DNA of 24,135 nt from DASZPJ01 sp035550295 (GCA_035550295.1 DASZPJ010000032.1:1-24135); one strand, 5' to 3'; positions 1-7,597 are shown, counted from the first letter of the stretch. Program-made: numbers and translations. Notes: generated from the sequence alone by a model not told the origin.

Positions 1-53
1 AACGGGCGGCCTAGTGACGCCGTCGGCAGCTTGTTGGTTGCTCGTCTAGCGGC

Positions 54-1541
54 CTAAAGACCTAGCTGCTGTTTGATAAGATCTTGCGCCATTTGCGGGT
101 TGGCTTTGCCCTGGGATGCCTTCATGACTTGGCCTACCAGGAAGCCGATGGCTTTCATCTCGCCGTTTTTCACATCTTCGGCGGCAGCCGCGTTTTCACT
201 CAAAACTTTTTCGACTATTTTGGCGATCTCGCCTTCGTCCGACACTTGTAGCAAGTTTTTGTCAGCGGCGATTTTTTCCGGGTCAGCGCCGGACTTCATG
301 AGTTCGGCTAGAACTTCCTTGGCGGCCGTCGAGCTAAGCTTGTTGTCCGCAACCATTTTGGACAGTCTTACCAACTTGTCATCTCGAGCGGAGTCGAGAG
401 ATCCATTAACAGATTCCTCGACTGCGCTCGGAATGACAGAGGCAGCGTCCGGAATAACAGCATCGTCGGTTTGTGGTTGCAGCAGCCAGAAAGCAACTCG
501 GCGCGTATGTTCGGCGTCACTCTTTTCCAAAATCCTCGAAATGGTTTTGGCGGTTTCAGGCACAGCGATAATGTCTTCAATGACAGCGCTTTCGATGCCG
601 ATGCCTTTGAATTTTTGGCGGTAATCGTCCGGTAGCTCTGGCATCTCAGCTTTAATTTTGCCGACATAATCTTCGCTAAGAACGATTGGTGGGATGTCGG
701 GGTCGGGCATGTAGCGGTAATCGTCGGCGTTTTCTTTGGACCGTTGGCTGAAGGTTTTTTGCTTGGCATCGTCCCAGCCGCGAGTTTCCTGGACGATTTT
801 TTCGCCCTTTTCGAGTAGTTCGATTTGGCGGGCGATTTCGTATTCGACAGCTTTTTCGACAGCCCGGAAACTGTTCAGGTTCTTGGTTTCGCTTCTGGTG
901 CCCAGTTCGTCACTTGTACTAACGCTGACGTTGACGTCGAAGCGCATGTTGCCGTAGTACAAATTGGCGTCGGACACGTCGGCGTAGCGCATTCGTAAAT
1001 ACAGTTCGCGGGCGTAGGCTTTGGCTTCAGCGGCAGTGTGCATATCGGGTTCGCTGACGATTTCCAGCAACGGCGTGCCAGCACGGTTCAGGTCGACGAG
1101 GCTGTAATCTTTGCCTACCGGGTGAGTGCTTTTGCCGGCGTCTTCTTCGAGGTGGGCGCGGGTGATGCCGACTGTTTTTTCTTCGTCGCCAACTTCAATA
1201 GTGATCGATCCGCCCACCACAATTGGTTCATCAAATTGGCTGATCTGGTAGCCTTTGGGAAGATCAGGATAAAAATAATGTTTGCGGTCAAATTTGCTAA
1301 AGCGAGCCGGTTCACTGCCCAGCGCAAAGGCGGCCTTTGAGGCCAAACGCACAGCTTCTTTATTTAGTACTGGCAGCGCGCCCGGCAGGCCAAAACAGAT
1401 ATGGCTAACTAGAGTGTTGGGATCAGCTTCACGGGCATCATTGCCAACAGCCGCGAATAGTTTGGTAGCCGTTTTGAGCTGAACATGACACTCGATGCCA
1501 ATAGTCGGCGTATATTTGGCGCGGGTTTTAGCGTCGATCAT
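54..1541 (-). CDS. gatB: Aspartyl/glutamyl-tRNA(Asn/Gln) amidotransferase subunit B
   Basis: GatB is the tRNA-binding kinase subunit of GatCAB. It phosphorylates Asp or Glu misacylated on tRNA(Asn)/tRNA(Gln) and passes the intermediate to ammonia released by GatA. The N-terminal cradle shows IGIECHVQL, YFYPDLPKGYQISQ, HLEEDAGKS and DLNRAGTPLLEIVSEPD. The C-terminal YqeY-like tail ends with AIGFLVGQVMKAS and ANPQMAQDLI. At 495 residues it is about 20 longer than typical GatB. The excess is residues 369-388, encoded exactly by the 60-bp palindromic repeat at 378-437, between the cradle/helical part and the tail. The ATG overlaps the TGA of the preceding gene (ATGA, 1538-1541), with GGGAG 9 nt upstream, which indicates translational coupling. 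Function is secure. Confidence 0.97.
   Translation of the reverse strand: MIDAKTRAKYTPTIGIECHVQLKTATKLFAAVGNDAREADPNTLVSHICFGLPGALPVLNKEAVRLASKAAFALGSEPARFSKFDRKHYFYPDLPKGYQISQFDEPIVVGGSITIEVGDEEKTVGITRAHLEEDAGKSTHPVGKDYSLVDLNRAGTPLLEIVSEPDMHTAAEAKAYARELYLRMRYADVSDANLYYGNMRFDVNVSVSTSDELGTRSETKNLNSFRAVEKAVEYEIARQIELLEKGEKIVQETRGWDDAKQKTFSQRSKENADDYRYMPDPDIPPIVLSEDYVGKIKAEMPELPDDYRQKFKGIGIESAVIEDIIAVPETAKTISRILEKSDAEHTRRVAFWLLQPQTDDAVIPDAASVIPSAVEESVNGSLDSARDDKLVRLSKMVADNKLSSTAAKEVLAELMKSGADPEKIAADKNLLQVSDEGEIAKIVEKVLSENAAAAEDVKNGEMKAIGFLVGQVMKASQGKANPQMAQDLIKQQLGL
378..437 (-). repeat. 60-bp palindromic repeat, copy 1, in frame inside gatB
   Basis: Two 26-nt arms (378-403 and 412-437) form an imperfect inverted repeat with 21 of 26 positions matching, around an 8-nt centre CATTAACA. 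The ends are GTCAT/ATGAC. It matches the gatA copy at 53 of 60 positions. Being 60 bp with no in-frame stop, it adds exactly 20 codons (GatB residues 369-388). Confidence 0.9.
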
Positions 1542-1897
1542 CGCTCTAACGCTCCCAGGTCGCGCAAAGCTTCGCGGAATCCGCTGAGCGCCTTCAGCAC
1601 ATCATTCTTCTTCAGCTTGCGGACATCTTCGTCATCAATTTTGCTGGCGAATTTATGAGCGAACCAGACAGTTTCATTCTCGGTCAGTTCATGCTGGGCA
1701 GCGACTAAACGTTCACCAGTAGTTTTCCCCTTATAGCCTTTGGACTTGAGGGCTTTTTCCAGCAATGCGTCGCCGGCTTTGATGGCGTCCGGCCAGGTTT
1801 TGCGGGTCCGGCAAAACTGTTGCAAATCGTGCCAGTCACCGATAAAGCTATCGGCTTTTAGGGTCTTTTTGCCGCGGCGGAAGGGATTTAACTTCAT
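1538..1897 (-). CDS. Unknown 119-residue protein between gatA and gatB
   Basis: This is a small, charged, probably cytosolic and largely helical protein with no signal peptide or membrane segment. It has the segment WPDAIKAGDALLEKALK, then GYKGKTTGERLVAAQHEL, WFAHKFASKI and a C-terminal FREALRDLGAL. From memory, similar small proteins in Patescibacteria carry an HKxRNxxxHE-like, HEPN-type segment at the equivalent place. Here the corresponding HKFASKIDDED lacks the Arg-Asn and the second His, so any HEPN nuclease activity would be lost. That comparison is tentative. It overlaps gatA by 4 bp (ATGA) and gatB by 4 bp (ATGA), with AAGGAG 7 nt before the start, so it is a genuine member of the gat operon. 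The biochemical role is unknown. Confidence 0.88.
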   Translation of the reverse strand: MKLNPFRRGKKTLKADSFIGDWHDLQQFCRTRKTWPDAIKAGDALLEKALKSKGYKGKTTGERLVAAQHELTENETVWFAHKFASKIDDEDVRKLKKNDVLKALSGFREALRDLGALER

Positions 1898-3342
1898 GCC
1901 AAAACTCCTTCAGCCGCGTGCGCCAGGGCCAAAAGTTCACGGTCAGCTCTTTGCGGCGCCATCAACTGCAAACCGACCGGTAAATTATCGCTCAGCCCAG
2001 CTGGAATACTGATTGATGGGTTGCCAACCATGTTGGCCGCTACGGTCATGACATCTTGCAGGTACATTTTGAGTGGATCGCCACTATTCTCGCCGATCTT
2101 AAAAGCAGTGGTTGGCGCGACCGGCCCGAGTAAAAAGTCGACTTTCTGGAAAGCTTCGTTGAACTCGTTGATCAGTTTGGTGCGTACTGTCTGGGCTTTT
2201 TTGTAGTATGCGTCGTAGTAGCCACTGCTGAGCACATAGGTGCCAATCATAATTCGACGCTTGGCTTCCTTGCCAAAACCACGACCGCGCGAACCTTTGT
2301 AACTGTCGTACAAATCTTTGGCATCACGGTAGCTATAGGGGTAGCGCTGGCCGTCGTAGCGCCCGAGGTTGCTGCTGACTTCGGCTGGGCACAAAATGTA
2401 ATAGACTGCCAAAGCCGCGCCAATTGATGGCAAACTAACTTCGGTAATTTCAGCTCCGGCAGTTTTTAGTTTAGCAGCTGCGTCATCGATAACTTGTCTT
2501 ACGCCCGCGTCCAAGCCTTCGGCCATGTATTCTTTGATGATGCCAATTTTTGGCGCTTTGTCATCTCGACCGAAGTGGAGAGATCCATTAACAGATTCCC
2601 CGACAGCACTCGAAATGACATAGGAGTCCTGCCTGTCAATCGTCGTGCCGTCCAGGTCATCCTTGCCGGCCATGACGTCCAGAACCAGTGCCGCGTCTTC
2701 GACCGTGCGCGTCAGCGGACCAATCACGTCGGTGCTGCTGGCCATCGCTACGACGCCGGATCGGCTGACTAATCCGTACGTTGGTTTATAGCCTACGCAA
2801 CCACTAAAACTGGCGGGCTGGCGAATTGATCCGCCGGTATCAGTACCCAGGGCGAAGGGCGCGAGATCCAACACCACGCTGGCGGCCGATCCGCCCGAAG
2901 AACCACCTGGCACGCGGGTTTTGTCGTGCGGGTTTTTAGTCGTAAAGAAGTCACTATTCTCAGTACTGGCACCGTGGGCAAAGGCGTCGAGGTTGGCTTT
3001 GGCAACGCAAATGGCGCCTTCGGCTTCGAGCTTTTCGATGGCCGTTGCCTGGTACGGCGCTTCAAAACCGCGCAACATATTACTGGCCGCAGTCGTTTCG
3101 CCGCCGAAAACCAGGAAGTTATCTTTGGCGATGAACGGCACGCCGGCTAGCCGGCCGGTGGGCTTGGCGTCAATCGCTTTGGCGCGCTGCCGGGCAGTCT
3201 CATCTAAAGTGCAAATAATCGCGTTGTATTCTTTTTTGCCAGCAATTGTTTTGAGTGCCTGTTCGACCAGGTCCGAAGCTTTGAGTTTGCCCGAACGCAC
3301 TTGCCCGGCAATATCAGCAATTGGCAACCACTGGCTGGCCAT
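1894..3342 (-). CDS. gatA: Aspartyl/glutamyl-tRNA(Asn/Gln) amidotransferase subunit A
   Basis: GatA is the glutaminase subunit of GatCAB and belongs to the amidase-signature family. The Ser-cisSer-Lys triad is visible: Lys73 in FIAKDNF, Ser148 in the PGGSSGGSAAS loop and nucleophile Ser172 in GTDTGGSIRQPASF. Residues 242-261 come from the second copy of the 60-bp palindromic repeat. They fall between the amidase core and the KIGIIKEYM strand, a surface linker in family members, so activity is probably retained. The start lies 3 nt after the gatC stop. The TGA stop overlaps the next start (ATGA). The enzyme should release ammonia from glutamine and channel it to GatB. Confidence 0.97.
   Translation of the reverse strand: MASQWLPIADIAGQVRSGKLKASDLVEQALKTIAGKKEYNAIICTLDETARQRAKAIDAKPTGRLAGVPFIAKDNFLVFGGETTAASNMLRGFEAPYQATAIEKLEAEGAICVAKANLDAFAHGASTENSDFFTTKNPHDKTRVPGGSSGGSAASVVLDLAPFALGTDTGGSIRQPASFSGCVGYKPTYGLVSRSGVVAMASSTDVIGPLTRTVEDAALVLDVMAGKDDLDGTTIDRQDSYVISSAVGESVNGSLHFGRDDKAPKIGIIKEYMAEGLDAGVRQVIDDAAAKLKTAGAEITEVSLPSIGAALAVYYILCPAEVSSNLGRYDGQRYPYSYRDAKDLYDSYKGSRGRGFGKEAKRRIMIGTYVLSSGYYDAYYKKAQTVRTKLINEFNEAFQKVDFLLGPVAPTTAFKIGENSGDPLKMYLQDVMTVAANMVGNPSISIPAGLSDNLPVGLQLMAPQRADRELLALAHAAEGVLA
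2560..2619 (-). repeat. 60-bp palindromic repeat, copy 2, in frame inside gatA
   Basis: It has the same length, orientation and coding phase as the gatB copy and differs from it at 7 positions. The arms (2560-2585, 2594-2619) flank the same CATTAACA centre, but only 17 of 26 arm positions match, so this copy is more decayed. It encodes GatA residues 242-261, which share the central ESVNGSL with the gatB copy. Confidence 0.9.
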
Positions 3343-3345
3343 AAA

Positions 3346-3639
3346 TTAACCGATCATCCGTTTAACTTTGATTTGGTTCTTTTCCGTTTCGGGAACTTGC
3401 TTCAATAAGTCCGCTGGCTGGTACCCGTAATCGCGCACTTCGTCTTCGCGCATCACATTAGTCAGCCCTGTCACTTGGTTGGTCGGTTGCAAATTATCTA
3501 CATCGACCGCCTGCAACTGCTCCACATAATCCAAAATGCTGCTGAGCTCTTCGCTATATTCAGCAATTTCGTCTTCTGCTAGCTCCAGCCGCGCGAGCTG
3601 AGCCAATTTGAGCACATCATCCCGGGTAAGTTTCGCCAT
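3346..3639 (-). CDS. gatC: Aspartyl/glutamyl-tRNA(Asn/Gln) amidotransferase subunit C
   Basis: GatC is a 97-residue belt protein that wraps the GatA-GatB interface and stabilises the complex. Family hallmarks are the N-terminal helical segment LTRDDVLKLAQLARLELAEDE, the middle ILDYVEQLQAVDVDNLQP and the MREDEVRDY segment before the C terminus. Length is normal. It is first in the operon gatC-gatA-unknown-gatB, with a 3-nt gap to gatA. The ATG at 3639 has no Shine-Dalgarno sequence. An extended -10 ends 8 nt upstream, consistent with a leaderless or nearly leaderless message. Confidence 0.96.
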   Translation of the reverse strand: MAKLTRDDVLKLAQLARLELAEDEIAEYSEELSSILDYVEQLQAVDVDNLQPTNQVTGLTNVMREDEVRDYGYQPADLLKQVPETEKNQIKVKRMIG

Positions 3640-3647
3640 TTGCTAAA

Positions 3648-3656
3648 AGTATAGCA
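3648..3656 (-). promoter_or_regulatory. Extended -10 promoter of the gat operon
   Basis: TGC-TATACT on the minus strand matches TGn-TATAAT. Only 8 nt separate the hexamer from the gatC ATG. No convincing -35 is seen, as expected for an extended -10 promoter. Confidence 0.65.
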
Positions 3657-3747
3657 CCTCTGGGCGAACGGTGACTAGCGTTAGATTTTTCATTGGCCAG
3701 AATAAGTAGGCTTGAGAACATAGTTACCAAATATTTAAGGTTGTCGT

Positions 3748-4290
3748 ATGGCGACCACTGGAAAGGATATGCCTATTGAGAGGTATTTTAAAAGTTCTAG
3801 ACGAGCTCTAACGACAGGCCTGCTGGCCACAAGCCTCACGTTACAGCTCTACCCCACACCGGTCGATGCTGCCACTCCCACATCTGCGAGGGTCAATGCA
3901 ACCAGCGTTGAGGCCGCCGAGGAAGCAAATAACATCCTGCCTAGGGCTGCGCTTGAAGTAACACCTGCTGATTGGCAGCCAATACAGCATCTGGCAACAG
4001 TGGCAATTAATCACGTCCACGCCGAATTTCAAGACTCTGAGCCCCATCCAATCAATCCAAATTTATATGATGCTTGGACCAAAGTTGCGGTTTGCGAAGA
4101 AGGCGGCTGGGTAGGTTCATCAGGCTCTGCGTTCCCTAATAGCCTGGGCATCAGGGCGGCCAACTGGTACAACTACGGCGGGGGCAGTGATGTCAGCCCG
4201 GCGGCCCAAATTGCCGTAGCCCAAAGGATGATCAATAGCCTTGGTATCGACATCCCCGACCAGGACGGTTGCCAAGCGGGTGGCTGGTAA
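3748..4290 (+). CDS. Secreted Rpf-like transglycosylase-fold protein
   Basis: This 180-residue protein probably cleaves peptidoglycan outside the cell. A basic N terminus (KSSRRA, residues 16-20) and hydrophobic segment (21-35) ending near VDAATP look like a signal peptide. A low-complexity linker follows to about residue 105. The C-terminal domain (106-180) resembles the resuscitation-promoting-factor fold: WTKVAVCEEGGW matches the WxxVAxCExGGxW signature, with Glu117 as the expected catalytic acid. SLGIRAANWYNYGG and QIAVAQRM match later Rpf motifs. Cys116 and Cys175 could form the usual disulfide. The start has AAGG 7 nt upstream; ATG at 3769 is an alternative. It is divergent from gatC. 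Fold assignment is fairly secure; substrate (own or host wall) is not known. Confidence 0.8.
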   Translation: MATTGKDMPIERYFKSSRRALTTGLLATSLTLQLYPTPVDAATPTSARVNATSVEAAEEANNILPRAALEVTPADWQPIQHLATVAINHVHAEFQDSEPHPINPNLYDAWTKVAVCEEGGWVGSSGSAFPNSLGIRAANWYNYGGGSDVSPAAQIAVAQRMINSLGIDIPDQDGCQAGGW

Positions 4291-4325
4291 TCAGTGCTCG
4301 TAATTTAGTCAGTTGCAAAATCTGC

Positions 4326-4355
4326 TTTACAAAGCCTAAGCACTAGGACTATGAT
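4326..4355 (+). promoter_or_regulatory. Sigma70-type promoter for the 4395 gene
   Basis: TTTACA (4326-4331), an 18-bp spacer and TATGAT (4350-4355). Each hexamer differs from consensus at one position. It lies in the 104-bp gap after the Rpf-like gene. Confidence 0.6.
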
Positions 4356-4359
4356 TTTG

Positions 4360-4398
4360 ATGGAGAGTGTGAAAAATCTTACACACAAAAAAAGATGA
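4360..4398 (+). CDS. Possible 12-codon leader ORF (MESVKNLTHKKR)
   Basis: This very short basic ORF begins 5 nt downstream of the TATGAT hexamer. Its TGA overlaps the ATG of the next gene as ATGA (4395-4398). The downstream gene has only an A-rich stretch before its start, so reinitiation from this ORF could drive its translation. A weak GTGTG/CACAC hairpin (4367-4386) lies inside it. It is too short to prove by sequence alone. Confidence 0.35.
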   Translation: MESVKNLTHKKR

Positions 4399-5630
4399 CA
4401 CTACGTGCAGACGTTGGACCCGAAACAAACGCTATACCTAACCAAGGTGGACCGGACCACGTTTCCCCAGGCCAAAGCCTTGATAATTTAGTCCATTTAG
4501 ATCCCCGTCGAACTGGCGGGGATTTTTCTAGCGTCGAACTGGAAGCCCAGCGCCAAGCCCTAGCGGCTGTGGCTGTAGGCATGCCACACGTGGAAGTCGT
4601 GCGCCGCACGCCAATTGGCGAGCCAGAGCGCGTATCCCACAGTACCGTCTACCAGGAAAGTGTCAGGTTTAGCGACGGTTCTGTGCGTAAAGCAACCTAT
4701 GTTGATCCCGATAAGCCCGCTACTAAGGTCCTGACCGTGTCGGCTGATCCTTTTATAACTGGTGACGAGGGATTTAACCGTACCGAAATCGAGCAGTCTG
4801 CCGAAGCTAACCTGCCAGTCCTCTGGGTTCACCACCAAAGCAAGCACCGCGTATTGCCGGTCAATGTAGAGCGCGCCCGGACTTTAGTAAATATCTCAAG
4901 GTCCAAAGGTACGGCCCGGGCAGCTGCCCAAGAAGTCGCTGCTGCTCGTTCTTACCTGGGCGTAAAAACACTTAAAGGTGTGTCTGTGATGCGTCGTGGT
5001 TATTCGCGCAGCGCCCAATCTGGTAGCCCCTTTATTGTCATGACTGAGGCCGAAGGTGGCCACGTACCGATGAGTGTCTTGGAAGCCGAAGTTTTTCCGC
5101 ACCCAATTGGCTGGCTTGAAATGGGGCGTGATACTGTACGACAGGCCCGCGCCGAACTCACCGCAATTTCGTCGATTGCCGCCAGTATTTTGGGATCAAG
5201 CCAGGAAGAAGATTACGATACGGAACGTGGAGACCTCAAGGATTACGCCGGAACCGCCAGCCTGCACTGGCTTAATATTCTCAACGAAGCGCTGTGGATC
5301 AACAAGTTCCGCTCGGGTGAGGCCGGCCGCTATGCACAAGCTGTTAGGTTGGGCGCCCAGGGCATTCGCCTTCAGTACACGCTGGATGAGTGGGGCCATT
5401 TGCCTGCTTGGCTGGACATCAACGCTCCCCGGCCCAATATCGTGACAGCCAGCATACCTGGCGCTCATACTAGTGGCGCCACCCCGGAAATGCGACAACA
5501 CAAAGGTGCTATCTGTAATAATATTGCCAATCATGCCCGTGAGCACGAGGGCAGCCTGGATGAAATTAAAGCTTACGATATTCTTCCTAAGGAATTACGA
5601 AAATATATCGTCCAAAAAGCCGCGGCCTAG
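4395..5630 (+). CDS. Unknown 411-residue protein, possibly a divergent alpha/beta hydrolase
   Basis: No signal peptide or membrane segment is evident. The N-terminal ~85 residues look polar and partly disordered. The central and C-terminal parts show an order that could be an alpha/beta-hydrolase fold: a strand followed by HH (LPVLWVHHQSKH, 140-151), a GxSxS elbow-like GYSRS with Ser204, and PGAH with His358 near the C terminus. The elbow is not canonical GxSxG, so this is a hypothesis and the protein may be inactive. The start has no Shine-Dalgarno sequence, only an A-tract, and overlaps a 12-codon leader ORF. The TAG stop overlaps the uvrB TAG on the other strand within CTAG. Coding is secure; function is not known. 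Confidence 0.85.
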   Translation: MTLRADVGPETNAIPNQGGPDHVSPGQSLDNLVHLDPRRTGGDFSSVELEAQRQALAAVAVGMPHVEVVRRTPIGEPERVSHSTVYQESVRFSDGSVRKATYVDPDKPATKVLTVSADPFITGDEGFNRTEIEQSAEANLPVLWVHHQSKHRVLPVNVERARTLVNISRSKGTARAAAQEVAAARSYLGVKTLKGVSVMRRGYSRSAQSGSPFIVMTEAEGGHVPMSVLEAEVFPHPIGWLEMGRDTVRQARAELTAISSIAASILGSSQEEDYDTERGDLKDYAGTASLHWLNILNEALWINKFRSGEAGRYAQAVRLGAQGIRLQYTLDEWGHLPAWLDINAPRPNIVTASIPGAHTSGATPEMRQHKGAICNNIANHAREHEGSLDEIKAYDILPKELRKYIVQKAAA

Positions 5631-5636
5631 GCTTTT
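5615..5636. terminator. Possible bidirectional terminator over two convergent stops
   Basis: AAAAGCC (5615-5621) and GGCTTTT (5630-5636) form a 7-bp stem around an 8-nt loop containing the shared CTAG. A/T runs on each side give a U-rich 3' end on both strands. The stem is short and only partly GC, so this is weak. Confidence 0.4.
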
Positions 5637-7591
5637 GCTTTAATCTCTTCGATCAAGTCACGCAAATCGGCGGCGGCTTCGAATTGCAGGTTGGCGGCGG
5701 CCAGGTCCATTTGGCTGGTCAGGTCTTTGATCAGGCTGCCATATTCGTCTTTTGGAATCTTTTTGAGATCCAGTTTGGCGCGCTTGGCTTCTTCGGGCAA
5801 TTCCGGTCGCATTCCGGCTTCGACAGCACGGCTGATGCCGGTCGGCGTAATGTTGTGCTCTTTATTGTAATCTTCCTGGATTTTACGGCGACGCGTAGTC
5901 TCGTCCATCGTGGCCTGCATGCTACGGGTAACATGATCGGCGTACATAATGACGTGGCCCTCGACGTGGCGGGCGGCCCGTCCGACCGTCTGGATTAGAG
6001 CCTGCTCACTTCTTAAGAAACCTTCTTTGTCAGCGTCCAGGATGGCTACCAACGACACTTCGGGTAGATCCAAACCTTCACGTAGCAAATTGATGCCGAC
6101 CAAAACGTCATACACGCCCAGGCGTAGATCGCGCAAAATGTCGGTCCGGTCCAGCGTGTCGACATCGCTATGCAGGTACGCGACTTTGATGTTGAGTTCC
6201 TGCAAATATTCGGCCAGGTCTTCACTCATGCGTTTGGTCAGCGTGGTGACCAGCACTCTTTGGTGCTTGGCAACAGTGTCGCGGATTTCGGCTATCAAAT
6301 CATCAATTTGGCCTTCGATCGGCCGGATTTCAATTGGCGGATCCAGTAATCCGGTTGGCCGAATCACCTGCTGAGCCGGCTCTGGCGAACGGCTGAGCTC
6401 GTACTCTGCCGGTGTGGCTGACACATAGACGGCTTGGTTGACGTGCCGCTCAAACTCAGTGAAAGTCAGCGGCCGGTTGTCGAGCGCTGACGGCAGGCGG
6501 AAGCCGTGTTCTACCAGCACTTCCTTGCGTGCCCGGTCGCCATTGTACATACCGCGGACTTGTGGGATGGTCATGTGAGACTCGTCGATCAGCAGCAAGT
6601 AATCATCGGGGAAATAATCCAGCAAGGTGGCAGGCTGTTCGCCCGGCTCGCGGTTTGTCAGGTAACGGCTGTAGTTTTCGATCCCCTTAACAAAACCAGT
6701 TTCTTGCAGCATCTCCAGATCAAATCGAGTGCGCTGCTCCAATCTTTGGGCTTCCAAAAGTTTATTTTCTTTTTTGAAGAGCGCTAACCGCTCGGCCAAC
6801 TCTTCTTCGATCTTAACCATTGCCAGCTTCAACTTTTCTTGTGGCGTGACGTAGTGACTGCTGGGGAAAATCTTGTAACCATCCAGCTTGGCCAAAATCT
6901 CACCAGTTAACGGATCAATCTTGGTGATCCGCTCGACTTCGTCGCCAAAAAATTCCATGCGGTAAGCCAGCTCTTCGCCAGCCGGGTAAATATCTACCAC
7001 GTCGCCACGCACTCGGAATGTGCCACGGTGAAAATCGATATCGTTGCGCTGGTACTGAATGTCCGTCAGCTGGCGCAAAAACTTGTCGCGGACTTTGCGC
7101 TCGCCAGTCTTGATGTTGATCGACAGCCCATTGTAGTCATCGACCGAACCAATGCCGTAAATGCACGACACGCTGGCCACAATGATCACATCGCGTTGGC
7201 TCAAAAGCGCGTCTGTCGCGGCGTGACGCAGCCGGTCAATCTCTTCGTTGATCTGACTGTCTTTTTCGATGTATGTGTCGCTGCGCGGAATGTAAGCTTC
7301 CGGTTGGTAATAGTCAAAGTAGCTGACGAAGTAGTGGACAGCATTGTCAGGGAAAAAGCGCTTGAACTCGCCGTACAGCTGCGCTGCCAGCGTTTTGTTG
7401 TGACTCAGCACCAGCGTCGGCTTCTGCGTATTTTGTATCAAATTGGCCATTGTAAAGGTCTTGCCCGAACCCGTCACGCCGAGCAGCGTCTGGTGGTGCA
7501 AACCCTCCTCAATACCAGCAGTCAACTGCTTAATCGCCGCCGGCTGGTCGCCAGTGGGCTGAAAATCTGAAGCCAATCTAAACTTGGACAT
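5627..7591 (-). CDS. uvrB: Excinuclease ABC subunit B
   Basis: UvrB is the damage-verifying helicase-like subunit of nucleotide excision repair, loaded by UvrA and recruiting UvrC. Visible features are Walker A GVTGSGKT (38-45), the beta-hairpin region YFDYYQPEAYIP, LLIDESH (DExH motif II), YVSATPAEYE, the helicase motif V-VI segment GLDLPEVSLVAILDADKEGFLRS...QTVGRAARH, and a C-terminal UVR domain (LQFEAAADLRDLIEEI) for UvrC contact. Length (654) is normal. The ATG is 6 nt after an extended -10, with no Shine-Dalgarno spacing, so the message is probably leaderless. Its 3' end overlaps the convergent upstream gene by 4 bp. No uvrA or uvrC is in the window. Confidence 0.98.
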   Translation of the reverse strand: MSKFRLASDFQPTGDQPAAIKQLTAGIEEGLHHQTLLGVTGSGKTFTMANLIQNTQKPTLVLSHNKTLAAQLYGEFKRFFPDNAVHYFVSYFDYYQPEAYIPRSDTYIEKDSQINEEIDRLRHAATDALLSQRDVIIVASVSCIYGIGSVDDYNGLSINIKTGERKVRDKFLRQLTDIQYQRNDIDFHRGTFRVRGDVVDIYPAGEELAYRMEFFGDEVERITKIDPLTGEILAKLDGYKIFPSSHYVTPQEKLKLAMVKIEEELAERLALFKKENKLLEAQRLEQRTRFDLEMLQETGFVKGIENYSRYLTNREPGEQPATLLDYFPDDYLLLIDESHMTIPQVRGMYNGDRARKEVLVEHGFRLPSALDNRPLTFTEFERHVNQAVYVSATPAEYELSRSPEPAQQVIRPTGLLDPPIEIRPIEGQIDDLIAEIRDTVAKHQRVLVTTLTKRMSEDLAEYLQELNIKVAYLHSDVDTLDRTDILRDLRLGVYDVLVGINLLREGLDLPEVSLVAILDADKEGFLRSEQALIQTVGRAARHVEGHVIMYADHVTRSMQATMDETTRRRKIQEDYNKEHNITPTGISRAVEAGMRPELPEEAKRAKLDLKKIPKDEYGSLIKDLTSQMDLAAANLQFEAAADLRDLIEEIKAKA

Positions 7592-7597
7592 CCTTAT

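Noticed and set aside
1..53. Possible gene start downstream of gatB at the left edge
   Set aside because: No ATG, GTG or TTG with a ribosome site is present on the minus strand in these 53 bases; nothing can be supported.
73..624. Long plus-strand open frame opposite gatB (and similar plus-strand frames opposite gatA, uvrB, rpiB and gap)
   Set aside because: They lie antisense to unmistakable conserved genes, have no recognisable motifs and no start signals; they are frame shadows.
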